64,000 bases of DNA from Pelagicoccus sp. SDUM812003 (GTDB lineage Bacteria > Verrucomicrobiota > Verrucomicrobiia > Opitutales > Opitutaceae): assembly GCF_031127815.1 (NCBI RefSeq), contig NZ_JARXHY010000004.1, forward strand, positions 310,001 to 374,000, given 5' to 3'. Below are positions 35,508 through 44,436 of this stretch, in pieces; within the stretch, counting starts at the first letter, position 1, and every line of letters begins with the position of its first letter. A model generated the notes under the pieces. The model saw only the letters and a program-made list of their open reading frames with translations. It had not been told where the DNA came from and ran no database searches. The translations under genes were made by a program, and so were the position numbers.

Positions 35508-36544
35508 TGAGAGCGACGCTGCAGCGCAGGTCCTCGCGACGGGGATCGGTCCTCCTGATGACGCTGGTGCTCATCGTGGTGGTTTCCTTCGCTCTGACCA
35601 TGTACATCGAGCGCGCGGAGGTGGAGATCAAGAGCGAAGGCTACTACTGGAAGCGCGCTCAGCTGCGCAAGGACGCGTGGTCGATGATGGAGGTTGCGGT
35701 AGCGGCGCTGGCTGACGTGAAGGCCATCGACCGGTCTCTCTACTCGCCGTCCCAAGGATGGTCGGACCCGCTCGAATACGCGGGCATCACCCCGCGCCCA
35801 GGCCTGGAGGTTCACTTCGAGTTCATCGACGAAAGCGGAAAGCTGAACCTCAACGGGGCCGAGTCGGATACCTTGATCCTGCTCTTCGACGAGCTCGGCT
35901 TCGAGCTGGACGTGGCCATGCAGCTGGCGGACGTGCTGCTGGATTGGATAGACGGGGATGACGAGACGCGCATCGATGGCGCGGAGGAGCGGGAATACAG
36001 CACTCTGGAGCTGGACGCCCATCCCGCGAACCAGCCGCTGCAGTCGCTCGACGAGCTGCGCTATCTCTTCGCTTTCAAGGACCTGTTCTTCGACGAGAGA
36101 GGCGTGCCGCTACCCGTCTTCCACGAACTGGAGAACGCGGTCACGGTGTACGAGGTCAGCGAGTTGAACCTCAACGCCGCCTCTTCGCTCGCCTTGCGAG
36201 CGGTGGCCGATATGGACGAATTCGACAAGCAGGCCATCGACCAGTTTCTAGCAGGCCTGGATGGCGTGCTGGGCACCGCGGACGACGAGTATTTCTCCAG
36301 TTCCGAAGATCTATCCTCGGTGCTGGTGGATCTGCCGCAAGGAGCGCCCTTGGGCTACCAGATTTCGGTGCTCACCATCAAGGTCACGGTCAAGGAAGCT
36401 GGCTACAGCTACAGCCTGATCGGGACCGTGAACACCCGTTCGGAAGCCCCGGCCATGCAGGAGAGCGATGGGAACCTGAAGTATCCGTTTCATTTCCTCG
36501 AGTTGCGCGAGGAGCCGGGAGCTAATAATGCTCGACCCCTGTAA
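35507..36544 (+). CDS. gspK: Type II secretion minor pseudopilin GspK
   Basis: A 345-residue GspK, the large pseudopilin at the pseudopilus tip. The ATG at 35507-35509 overlaps the gspJ stop codon. The leader (RRSSRRG|SVLLM) lacks the Glu at mature position 5, normal for K, which is placed in front of I and J. A hydrophobic helix and YYWKRAQLRKDAWSMMEVAV follow, with FIDESGKLNLNGA, LLDWIDGDDE and ELNLNAASSLALRAVA, the conserved K motifs. The open frame runs further upstream, but that part is a shadow of gspJ. Confidence 0.92.
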   Translation: MRATLQRRSSRRGSVLLMTLVLIVVVSFALTMYIERAEVEIKSEGYYWKRAQLRKDAWSMMEVAVAALADVKAIDRSLYSPSQGWSDPLEYAGITPRPGLEVHFEFIDESGKLNLNGAESDTLILLFDELGFELDVAMQLADVLLDWIDGDDETRIDGAEEREYSTLELDAHPANQPLQSLDELRYLFAFKDLFFDERGVPLPVFHELENAVTVYEVSELNLNAASSLALRAVADMDEFDKQAIDQFLAGLDGVLGTADDEYFSSSEDLSSVLVDLPQGAPLGYQISVLTIKVTVKEAGYSYSLIGTVNTRSEAPAMQESDGNLKYPFHFLELREEPGANNARPL

Positions 36545-36570
36545 TGTTTGCCTAGAGATTCTCGAAAGCT

Positions 36571-37755
36571 GTGTCCCTACTAACGAAACTTAAACCCAAA
36601 CCCCAAGCCTACGCGCTCGACGCGCATTTCGTGCCCGGCCACTGGTTTTTCTGCCGGCGGATCGAGATCCCGGCCGACTTGGAAAAAGGCGAGGAAGAAG
36701 GCTTCCTGATGCTGGAGCTGGAAGGCATGTCGCCCTTTCCGCTGGAGCACCTCTATTGCGGTTACCGCCTTGATTCGGAGCGGCGCTACGCCTTTGTCTT
36801 CGCCGCCTACCGACGGCGGTTCGGAGGTGTGGATCAAGCCGCGTGGCGGCGCCTGGACGCGGTGCTGCCGGATTTCCTGATTGGGCTGAGTTCGGACGCG
36901 CGTGTGAGCGGCCCGCTGGTCCTTGAGACGGAGTCCTCGTACGTGGCTTTCCGATACGATGGAAATTCGGACTTGCCGGTCGCGTTCTTTGCCGAGCCCA
37001 AACCCAAGAACCAGGACGGCGAGGAGCAGCAGGGCGAAGAGGGGTTGAGCGCCTTCCTTCGCCGCGCGTCGGATTCGATCGGCGTGAAGGGGCCTTGTGT
37101 TTGGAAAGTGAATACAAGAAAGGAGTGGGTGGGCTCGCAGGCGTGGCTGGGAGTCGACGAGCCCAGCAAGGGATGCGAGCATGTGGTTTCCTTTTCCCGC
37201 GGAGACATATGGAAGGCGGACGTCCGGGACCCCGAAATGGTGGAGCAAGCTCGCAAGGACGAGCGTCAAAACGCCATCATCTGGAAAGGCGTGCTTGGCA
37301 TCGCGGCCTTGGTCGGGCTGCTTTTCATCGGAGAAATCTATTGGGCGGGCAGCGAGGCCTATCTCGCTCTCCGGCGAAGCCAGAACGAAAAGCGAGCTCC
37401 GTTGGTGGAGGACTTCAACGAGCTGAACGACACTACGCGAGCGCTGCAGCTCTTCCAGGAGTCGAACTTGGTCCCGTTCCAGATGATCGAGTCCTTGGCT
37501 CCCTTGCAGAACTATCCCAAAGTCGTCTACCGGAAGTTCGAGACCAGCGATCCCAACGTGCTGGTCATCGAGGCGCGATCGCAGAACAGCTCCGAGGTGA
37601 CGGCCTTCAAGAAGCGTTTGGAAGCCTTCGGCAAGATCAGTTCGGTGGAGCTTTCCAATCAGGTAAACAACCCCAGCGGCTCCACGTTCACGGCGACCAT
37701 ACGGTTCGTGCCGGGCGCGTTTTTCGAACTAGCGGAGGTATCCACAAATGAATGA
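36571..37755 (+). CDS. gspL: Type II secretion assembly protein, GspL-like
   Basis: A 394-residue inner-membrane protein with the GspL layout: a cytoplasmic part (~1-240), one membrane helix (IIWKGVLGIAALVGLLFIGE, ~241-262) and a periplasmic part with a ferredoxin-like end (VTAFKKRLEAFGKISSVELS). In other systems GspL links the GspE ATPase to the pseudopilus. Sequence likeness to known GspL is faint, and the name rests on order and topology. The start is GTG at 36571. It overlaps gspM by 8 bases. Confidence 0.78.
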   Translation: MSLLTKLKPKPQAYALDAHFVPGHWFFCRRIEIPADLEKGEEEGFLMLELEGMSPFPLEHLYCGYRLDSERRYAFVFAAYRRRFGGVDQAAWRRLDAVLPDFLIGLSSDARVSGPLVLETESSYVAFRYDGNSDLPVAFFAEPKPKNQDGEEQQGEEGLSAFLRRASDSIGVKGPCVWKVNTRKEWVGSQAWLGVDEPSKGCEHVVSFSRGDIWKADVRDPEMVEQARKDERQNAIIWKGVLGIAALVGLLFIGEIYWAGSEAYLALRRSQNEKRAPLVEDFNELNDTTRALQLFQESNLVPFQMIESLAPLQNYPKVVYRKFETSDPNVLVIEARSQNSSEVTAFKKRLEAFGKISSVELSNQVNNPSGSTFTATIRFVPGAFFELAEVSTNE

Positions 37756-38338
37756 CTACAAGGATAGCCTGGATGTGAAGATCGCCGCGGGGCTGGTGAA
37801 AGCCCGGCGGGCCTTCTTCAAGCTGAGCTTGCGCGAGAAGGCCCTGCTTTCACTGTTTCTGCTGGCCTTGGTCGGGGTGTGGTTCTCCTGGCAGGTGGAT
37901 CGCCATGGCGAGACCGGCGCCGCGCTGCGCAGCGCCAAATCCACGGCGGAGGAGCAGCAGCTCGCTCTCTCTTACCTCCCGGGAATCGAGGAGGACTACC
38001 GGCGCTTGATCTCGCAGATCAATCTCAGCGAACTGCCCAGCAAATACGAGGTGAGCAGCCGGGTGGACGCCTTGGTGCGCCAGGCGGGATTTTCGGACTT
38101 CGACCTCGGACAGGCCCGCACCGAAAGCGGTACCGGTTTCAACTTTCACACGATCCAGCTGTTGGTGGAACGAGCCACCTATAAGCAGATCAAGTCCTTC
38201 ACCCAAACCCTGAAGCGGGAGCTTCCGTACGTGAGCCTGGAGCGCATCATCATACAGGCCCAGAATCGCGACGACCAGTTCTTGAATGTCAGATACGTTT
38301 TGAAATCAATCGAGAGTACCGGAAATGAGAATTCGTAA
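37748..38338 (+). CDS. gspM: Type II secretion assembly protein, GspM-like
   Basis: A 196-residue protein with a short cytoplasmic start, one membrane helix (LSLREKALLSLFLLALVGVW, ~26-45) and a periplasmic ferredoxin-like domain, the layout of GspM/PilO. EDYRRLISQINLSELPS forms the usual helix after the membrane, and VERATYKQIKSFTQTLKREL the second half. It would pair with GspL in the inner-membrane platform. It overlaps gspL by 8 and gspD by 14 bases. Confidence 0.8.
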   Translation: MNDYKDSLDVKIAAGLVKARRAFFKLSLREKALLSLFLLALVGVWFSWQVDRHGETGAALRSAKSTAEEQQLALSYLPGIEEDYRRLISQINLSELPSKYEVSSRVDALVRQAGFSDFDLGQARTESGTGFNFHTIQLLVERATYKQIKSFTQTLKRELPYVSLERIIIQAQNRDDQFLNVRYVLKSIESTGNENS

Positions 38339-40541
38339 GCCTAACACAACGCTCTTCGCCGCAGTCCCGCTTCTGCTCGCCCTCGCGGGCGCTACGCTCT
38401 TCGCCCAGCAGCAGAGCCCTTCGGGACTGACGGCTCCAGACCCGGACGCGATCATCGACGACTACAAGATCATCGGCCAGAACATCGAAGGCGTGCTGGA
38501 GATCCTCTCCCAGCTCACCGGCCGCTCCATCCTGCGACCCCAGGCCTTGCCCACGCCGGAGATCACTTTCGACAGCGGAGGCCCCATCACCACCGGCGAG
38601 CTCATTCTGGCTCTCGAGACTTTGCTGAGTCTCAACGATATCGGTATCGCCCCGCATGGAGATCGCTTTCTGAAGGTGGTGCCCATCAATGAGATCCGCA
38701 CAGAAGCCCCGGAGCTGGTCACGGAAAGCCTTTCCCAGCGCTCGCCCAGCGGGCAGGTGGTGAGCAAGCTCTTCCGCCTGCAGCATTTGGATTCGCAGAC
38801 CTTCCAGCAGCAGATCCAGCCCTTTCTCAGCCCGGGCTTCAGTTCCATCATTCCCTTCAAGAACTCCAACGCGGTGATCGTCACCGACACCATCAGCAAC
38901 CTGCAGCGCCTGGAGTATGTGGTGGGCGAGGTGGACAAGCCCTCGCGTCTGAACGTGGAGCCGTTTTTCTACACCCTGCAGTTCGCTCAGGCGGCGGAGG
39001 TCGCCCAGCAGATCCAGCAGATGATCGACGATGCCCGAAACCGCTTCGGAGACCAGACCGGAGGAAGCGGCAACAGCGGCAACCGGCGAAACGCCAGCAA
39101 CAACACCGCCACCGACGTGGCTCCACCGCCGCCCAGCGGAGATGGCGAAGGCAGCATCTCGCAGATCCTCTTCGGCTCTAACACGGCCATCTCCTCGGAC
39201 GATCGCACCAACCAGATCATCATCATGACGGCGCCCTCCAACCTGGAGTTTTTCGAAGGCATCATCCAGAAGCTCGACGTGAAGGCCGACCCGTCGACGC
39301 GCATCGACGTCATCCCTCTCAAGCACGCTGACGCGGCGGAAGTGGCGTCGCTGCTCAGCCAGTTCGTTTCCGGGAAGACCAAGCAGGACTCCAGCGATCG
39401 GTCAAACAGCAGCCAGCGCTCGAGCAACCGTCGCATCGGAGGCAATACGCCCACCTTTCCCAGCGCCGAGGAGCCCGTCACCCAGTCGCCTCGCGAAAAC
39501 GCCATTTCGAACGTCTTGAACACGAGCGAGGAGCGCGACAGCCAGTTCAGCAATTTCATGACCATCCTGGCGGACGAGCGAAGCAATTCGCTGGTGATCT
39601 CCGGCACCCGCAACGACCTCGAGCTCATGAACGCCCTGGTCGACCGGATCGATGTATTGCTACCGCAAGTACGCATCGAAGTGATCATCGCCGACGTGAG
39701 CTTGAATCGTCGAAAGGGGCTCAACCGCGGCATGGACGCGTTCTCCGTCTCCTTCGAGGAACAGGAAGATGGCTCAGGCGACTACACGTTTCCTGGAGTC
39801 AACTTCCTCGGTCTGGGCTTGGAAGGAAGCTTCAACTACAACGATGGCGTGTACAGCAACCTGACGATCGACGCGGTGCTCAATCAAGCCCGCACCAATT
39901 CCGATGTGGAGCTGCTGTCAGTGCCCACCTTGGTGACGACGCACAACAAGGAAGCGACTATCATCGAAGCGAAGTCGTACCCCATCATCACCAGTTCTCA
40001 GACCTCGACCATATCTGATTCGGTGCGACAGTCCGTGCAGTACCAGAACATCGGTATCGAAATGACGGTGACACCGTTGATCGGTCCGAACGACGTGATC
40101 CAGCTGGAGATCGATCAGACTATCGACGACATCGCGGACTTCGTGCAGATCGGCGATGATTCGCAGCCGATCATCAGCAAGCGTCAGGCGACTTCCTACG
40201 TGAGCGTTGCGAACGGGGAACTCGTGGTGTTGGGAGGATTGCAGCGCAATCGGGTTCAGACGGACAAGGCCCGGGCTCACCTGTTGGGCAACATCCCGCT
40301 GCTCGGAAAGCTTTTCCGCACGCGCCAAGTCGACAATCAGAAGTCCGAACTGATGGTGTTCATTCGTCCCCAGATTATTAGGACAACGGACGAGGTGAAC
40401 TTCGATGCCCAGCGAAAGCTCGATTCCTTGAAGACGCAGGAGTCGCTCAATCGGTTCCTGGAAACCGGCGAGCTTGAAGTGGAGGTATCGGAGGAAGAGC
40501 AGGAAGGCTCTCGCCCGAAGACGAAAGGAGCGAGGAACTAG
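38325..40541 (+). CDS. gspD: Type II secretion outer-membrane secretin GspD
   Basis: A 738-residue secretin forming the outer-membrane pore. A signal peptide (AVPLLLALAGATLFAQQ) starts it. The N0 domain and repeated N domains follow (KVVPINEIRTE, KLFRLQHLDSQTFQQQIQPF, FYTLQFAQAAEVAQQIQQM, RIDVIPLKHADAAEVASLLS), with Ser/Asn-rich loops (~235-260 and ~350-400). The C-terminal secretin domain has VRIEVIIADVSL, NSDVELLSVPTLVTTHNKEA and the signature GELVVLGGLQRNR...GNIPLLGKLFR. A C-terminal acidic and Lys-rich tail could be the pilotin-binding part. No pilotin gene was seen. Gene order places gspD after M, unlike the usual C-D-E start. Confidence 0.96.
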   Translation: MRIRKPNTTLFAAVPLLLALAGATLFAQQQSPSGLTAPDPDAIIDDYKIIGQNIEGVLEILSQLTGRSILRPQALPTPEITFDSGGPITTGELILALETLLSLNDIGIAPHGDRFLKVVPINEIRTEAPELVTESLSQRSPSGQVVSKLFRLQHLDSQTFQQQIQPFLSPGFSSIIPFKNSNAVIVTDTISNLQRLEYVVGEVDKPSRLNVEPFFYTLQFAQAAEVAQQIQQMIDDARNRFGDQTGGSGNSGNRRNASNNTATDVAPPPPSGDGEGSISQILFGSNTAISSDDRTNQIIIMTAPSNLEFFEGIIQKLDVKADPSTRIDVIPLKHADAAEVASLLSQFVSGKTKQDSSDRSNSSQRSSNRRIGGNTPTFPSAEEPVTQSPRENAISNVLNTSEERDSQFSNFMTILADERSNSLVISGTRNDLELMNALVDRIDVLLPQVRIEVIIADVSLNRRKGLNRGMDAFSVSFEEQEDGSGDYTFPGVNFLGLGLEGSFNYNDGVYSNLTIDAVLNQARTNSDVELLSVPTLVTTHNKEATIIEAKSYPIITSSQTSTISDSVRQSVQYQNIGIEMTVTPLIGPNDVIQLEIDQTIDDIADFVQIGDDSQPIISKRQATSYVSVANGELVVLGGLQRNRVQTDKARAHLLGNIPLLGKLFRTRQVDNQKSELMVFIRPQIIRTTDEVNFDAQRKLDSLKTQESLNRFLETGELEVEVSEEEQEGSRPKTKGARN

Positions 40542-40543
40542 CG

Positions 40544-41107
40544 ATGAAGATGGGAAGGGCATTGGCTATGGTTTTTTCTCTGGGACTTGGCGTGTTTTCC
40601 TTGAGCGCTCAGGATTTCAATCCGTTCGAAACGCCAAAGGCGAATTCGGGAGGCGAGCCCACGCCACCTCCCCAGAGCACCACGCTGGATACCTATGAGT
40701 TCAACGGGATCATTAGCATCGATGGAGTGACTCGTATCAGCGTTTTCGATACGAAACAGAAACGGAACTTCTGGTTGGAGGTAGGGGAGCAGGCCGAAAA
40801 CGGGGTGGTCCTTCGTCGCTACGACCCGCAGGCGGAAACGGTGGTGATCTCCATCGGCGGTACCAACAAGCAGCTTGCAATGAAGAGCGCCAAGATAACG
40901 CCTCTGAAGATCGCTTCGCCAGCGGTGGCGTCTGGCGACCAGACGGTGGCGCCTCAGGTGCCGGCGGACGTGCGAAATGGTCAAAACGAACGCGTGGGCG
41001 AGAGCGACGAGGAAGTACGCGAGCGCATGAAGCGCGTCGCTGAGGAAATCCGTCGTCGCCGAGCGGAGCGAAGAGCTCGATTGCAGGAGCGAACCACGAG
41101 CAACTAG
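40544..41107 (+). CDS. Type II secretion periplasmic link protein, GspC/PilP-like
   Basis: A 187-residue exported protein (signal peptide MGRALAMVFSLGLGVFSLSA) in the slot between the secretin and ATPase genes. A Pro-rich linker (GGEPTPPPQ) precedes a small beta domain (FNGIISIDGVTRISVFDTKQ, FWLEVGEQAENGVVLRRYDP) like the homology region of GspC and PilP, which contacts the secretin's N0 domain. The C-terminal ~40 residues form a strongly charged Arg/Glu helix. Start 2 bases after gspD. The GspC role is inferred from fold and position. Confidence 0.72.
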   Translation: MKMGRALAMVFSLGLGVFSLSAQDFNPFETPKANSGGEPTPPPQSTTLDTYEFNGIISIDGVTRISVFDTKQKRNFWLEVGEQAENGVVLRRYDPQAETVVISIGGTNKQLAMKSAKITPLKIASPAVASGDQTVAPQVPADVRNGQNERVGESDEEVRERMKRVAEEIRRRRAERRARLQERTTSN

Positions 41108-41119
41108 AATGCGAGTACC

Positions 41120-42853
41120 ATGCAGGTAGCTGACACTGATTTTTTGCAGATCTTCTCATTGGATGAGGAGCAACGTCGCGAGTTGCTGGCGTCCCGTCGA
41201 TCCGAACGGCTGGTGACGCTGTCGCGATTCCTCAACCGTAGCCTGAACGAGCTGGTCGCCGAGTTGGGTCGTTTCAGCGGCAGCGACGTGGTCGATCCCA
41301 GCCGGTTCGACCTCAAAGGGCTGCAAGGCATTCCCCTGCGCATCTTGCACGAGTTTCACTGCGTGCCGATTCTGCCAGTGGCCGAGGCCTTGGATGACGA
41401 GAGCGAGTATCTCGAGGCTCTGCCGCCGATAGAGGAGCGGGAAGATCTGGTGCTCGCCACCGCATGGCCGGTGGATGTGGTGATGGAGGACTGGGTCTAC
41501 GCGGCCTGCGGCAAGCGGGCCAGGTGGGTGATCGCTCATCCAGAGCGTATTTCGAATTTCATTACGCAAAATCTGGGCGTTGGGGCGGAGAGCCTCGACG
41601 ACTCCTTCGATATGGAAGCGGAAGCGGCGGTGGCCACCGTCGAGGAAGAGGAGGACGAAGACGCGGCCATCATTCGTTTCGTGAACGAAGTCTTCAACCA
41701 GGCCATTTCAGGCGGGGCCACGGATATTCATTTCGAGCCGATGGAGGACCACTTGCGCATCCGCTATCGCATCGACGGATTGCTCGTGCCGGTTCCTGTA
41801 CCCGAAAACCTGAGACGGTTTCAGGACGCCATCGTCTCGCGTCTCAAGATCATGGCGAAGCTCAATATTTCCGAGCGCCGCCTCCCTCAGGACGGCCGTA
41901 TCAACCATCGGGTCGGCGACACCACGCTGGATATCCGACTTTCCACCATGCCGGTCATGTACGGCGAGAGCATTTCGCTGCGCTTGCTTAACAAGAAGAA
42001 CAAGCCGCTCAGCATGGCGCAGCTCGGCATGTCCGATCGGGACGAGGCGGTGGTGGAGCGCGTGCTGAATCTCCCGCACGGAATCATTTTGGTCACGGGT
42101 CCGACGGGTTCGGGAAAGTCGACCTCGCTCAACGCTTTCATTCGGTCCATCAACTCAGAGGATCGCCGCATCATCACGGTGGAGGACCCTATCGAATACG
42201 AGGTTCCAGGGGTGAACCAGATCCAAGTGAAGCCCGATATCGGCTTCGGTTTTCCCGAGGCGTTGCGGCACGTGCTGCGTCAGGATCCGAACGTGATCAT
42301 GGTGGGGGAAATCCGCGACAGCGAGACCGCCGACATCGCGGTGCGCGCTTCGCTCACGGGGCACCTGGTGTTCTCCACTTTGCACACCAACGACTCGGCC
42401 GGGGCCATCACGCGGCTGATCGACATGGGAATCGAGCCGTTTCTAATCGCCTCCAGCGTGGAGATGGTCATCGCCCAACGCCTCTTGCGCCGCTTGTGTC
42501 CAAGTTGCTTGCGGGTTCGGGCCACTGAGCCTCAGGAACTGCAGGATGCGCTGAAGGTTCTGGATCTGCCGAGCTCCCTGGCGAACGGGATAACGGAGCT
42601 GCCGGAGTCCCCGGGCTGCGAAACGTGTCGAGGTATTGGATACAAGGGTCGTATCGGCATCTACGAAATTCTTCGCGTCACCGAGAAAATGCACGATCCA
42701 ATCGTGCGGCGCGAGGCCGCTCCGGTGATTCGCGACATCGGCCTGAAGGCGGGCATGGTGACGCTCGGCCGTTCCGGCTGGGATCTGGTGGGCAAGCGAT
42801 TGACTACGCTGGAAGAGGTGGTTCGAACGATTTCCGTGAAGGAAGGGGAGTGA
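41120..42853 (+). CDS. gspE: Type II secretion ATPase GspE
   Basis: A 577-residue cytoplasmic ATPase powering pseudopilus assembly. Walker A is GPTGSGKS (residues 327-334), the Asp box is IITVEDPIEYEVPGVNQIQV, and the Walker B region is NVIMVGEIRDSETADIAVRA; the His box is HLVFSTLHTNDSAGAITRL. The zinc tetra-cysteine motif is complete: C460, C463, C500, C503. The N1 domain differs from typical GspE and carries an acidic run (EEEEDEDAA) before the conserved VNEVFNQAISGGATDIHFEP. It is followed by gspF after 107 bases. Confidence 0.96.
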   Translation: MQVADTDFLQIFSLDEEQRRELLASRRSERLVTLSRFLNRSLNELVAELGRFSGSDVVDPSRFDLKGLQGIPLRILHEFHCVPILPVAEALDDESEYLEALPPIEEREDLVLATAWPVDVVMEDWVYAACGKRARWVIAHPERISNFITQNLGVGAESLDDSFDMEAEAAVATVEEEEDEDAAIIRFVNEVFNQAISGGATDIHFEPMEDHLRIRYRIDGLLVPVPVPENLRRFQDAIVSRLKIMAKLNISERRLPQDGRINHRVGDTTLDIRLSTMPVMYGESISLRLLNKKNKPLSMAQLGMSDRDEAVVERVLNLPHGIILVTGPTGSGKSTSLNAFIRSINSEDRRIITVEDPIEYEVPGVNQIQVKPDIGFGFPEALRHVLRQDPNVIMVGEIRDSETADIAVRASLTGHLVFSTLHTNDSAGAITRLIDMGIEPFLIASSVEMVIAQRLLRRLCPSCLRVRATEPQELQDALKVLDLPSSLANGITELPESPGCETCRGIGYKGRIGIYEILRVTEKMHDPIVRREAAPVIRDIGLKAGMVTLGRSGWDLVGKRLTTLEEVVRTISVKEGE

Positions 42854-42960
42854 GATAACGTGAACATGAAGATGGAAAAATTGAAAGTTGGATACGCGTC
42901 CCCGCGTCGCGCGAGGCCGGTTCTTCGTCTTTTCCGTTCTGCCCCTTAAACGAGATAGCG

Positions 42961-44211
42961 GTGCCGGTTTATAGATACAACGCAAGGGACGAATCGGGAA
43001 CGCCCCATCGTGGGGAGCTCGAGGCTGCCAATCGCAAGCTGGCTTTGAGCCGGCTGGCGGCCCAAGGGCTGAAGCCCATTTCGGTGAGCGAAAAGGGCGC
43101 GAAGGAATCGAGCGGCTTGAGCGATCGACCGTTCTCGGGAATATCCGGACTGTTCACCCGCCAGCGGAAGGTGGAGCTGGGCCGCAAGGTGACCTTGCCC
43201 TTTCTCAGCGCCCTGAAGGAGCTGCTCGCTTGCGGCATTCAGGCGGGCGACGCTCTCCAGCTGATGAGCGCCCGCCTGAACGATCCTATGCAGAAGCTGC
43301 TGGCGACTCGGCTTTGGGAGGACGTGCGGCAAGGGCGTTCGCTGTCCGAAGCCTTCGCCAAGCAGAGAAAAGTGTTCGACGACAGCGTGGTCAGCCTGAT
43401 CGAAGCGGGTGAAGCCACGGGAAACCTCAACAACGTGCTGGGTCGATTGGTGACGAACATGGAGGAAAGCAAAGCGATTCGCTCGAAGCTGATCTCCGCT
43501 TTGGCCTATCCGGTCTTCTTGCTGGTGGTCGCGTTCGGGCTGGTGCTGCTGTTTCTGTTTTTCCTCATGCCGCGCATCGAAGGTCTGCTCACTTCGCTGG
43601 GAGGGGACCTGCCGGCCTCCACCCGCCTGCTGATCGCCTTCGCCGAATGGCTGCTCGCCTACGGCTGGCTGGCGGGGATCGGGGCGATCGCGGCTGTAGT
43701 GATGATCGTATCCTGGCGGCGCAGCGCAGCTGGCCGGCGCAGGTTTGACGAGCTGATCCTGAAGGTGCCTGGTCTGGGGGCCTTTTTGCGCGATTTGCAG
43801 GTGCTCAAGCTCTCCCAAGTGCTTTCGCTGCTGTTGGAAAACGGCATCACCATGGTGCAGTCTCTTGCCATGACGGAGCGCTCCTTGAGCAACCGCGCCA
43901 TGAGAGAGCGGTTTGGGGAAGCTCGTTCCAAGGTGACGGAGGGAGCCACGCTTTCCAGCTCTTTCAAGGCCACTGGCTACTTCGATGGCATGGCCCTGGA
44001 CATCTTTACGGTGGGCGAAAACACCGGAAACGTGGTGCCCGGCCTGAAGCAGCTGTCACGGCAGTACGGGGAGCGCGTGGACGCGGCGACCAAGGCCTTT
44101 CTCGGCTTCATGTCTATCGGCGTGCTGATTTTCGTGTTCGCTTTCGTCAGCCTGGTGGCGCTGGGCATCATCCAGGCCGTTTTCCAGTTGAGCAGCAGCC
44201 TTTCGGGGTAG
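42961..44211 (+). CDS. gspF: Type II secretion inner-membrane platform protein GspF
   Basis: A 416-residue inner-membrane protein with two repeated T2SF domains. Family motifs are ELLACGIQAGDALQLMSARL and QGRSLSEAFAKQRKVFDDSVVSLIEAGEATGNL in the first half and QVLSLLLENGITMVQSLA with DIFTVGENTGNVVPGLKQL in the second. Three membrane helices are visible (~176-200, ~225-250, ~385-410). The start is GTG at 42961 (MPVYRYNARDESG). The 107-base gap after gspE holds no gene. It is the last gene of the operon, and a terminator follows. No prepilin peptidase (gspO) is in the window. Confidence 0.95.
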   Translation: MPVYRYNARDESGTPHRGELEAANRKLALSRLAAQGLKPISVSEKGAKESSGLSDRPFSGISGLFTRQRKVELGRKVTLPFLSALKELLACGIQAGDALQLMSARLNDPMQKLLATRLWEDVRQGRSLSEAFAKQRKVFDDSVVSLIEAGEATGNLNNVLGRLVTNMEESKAIRSKLISALAYPVFLLVVAFGLVLLFLFFLMPRIEGLLTSLGGDLPASTRLLIAFAEWLLAYGWLAGIGAIAAVVMIVSWRRSAAGRRRFDELILKVPGLGAFLRDLQVLKLSQVLSLLLENGITMVQSLAMTERSLSNRAMRERFGEARSKVTEGATLSSSFKATGYFDGMALDIFTVGENTGNVVPGLKQLSRQYGERVDAATKAFLGFMSIGVLIFVFAFVSLVALGIIQAVFQLSSSLSG

Positions 44212-44325
44212 GCGGCGATCGAAACGCGCCTGTCGACTGGCGGGCGAGGATTGGACCGCCGAGTTGCCCGGCTAGGGCTTGTCTCCTCTTGTTTCGCTGG
44301 CATTGAGGGTAGCTATCTAGGAAGT

Positions 44326-44370
44326 ACCGCTAGGCGAGGGGTAGGGAATCGCTGCTAGGCGGTTCTTTTT
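44326..44370 (+). terminator. Probable terminator of the type II secretion operon
   Basis: ACCGC (44326-44330) pairs with GCGGT (44359-44363), with further TAG/CTA and CGA/TCG pairing inside, followed by TCTTTTT (44364-44370). It lies about 115 bases after gspF. Confidence 0.6.
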
Positions 44371-44436
44371 CTAGATTCGAGAGGAATTGCAGCTACACTT
44401 CCGCCTTTCTCTTCATTCTTCGTTTTTCCCTTTCGA

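Noticed and set aside
42854-42960. Possible small RNA or extra gene between gspE and gspF
   Set aside because: 107 bases with a GC-rich palindromic patch only; no open frame, promoter or terminator worth calling.
33345-44211. Type IV pilus or competence operon
   Set aside because: GspG/K hallmarks, the minor pseudopilin set and a complete secretin, with no PilA/PilT or com genes, point to type II secretion.
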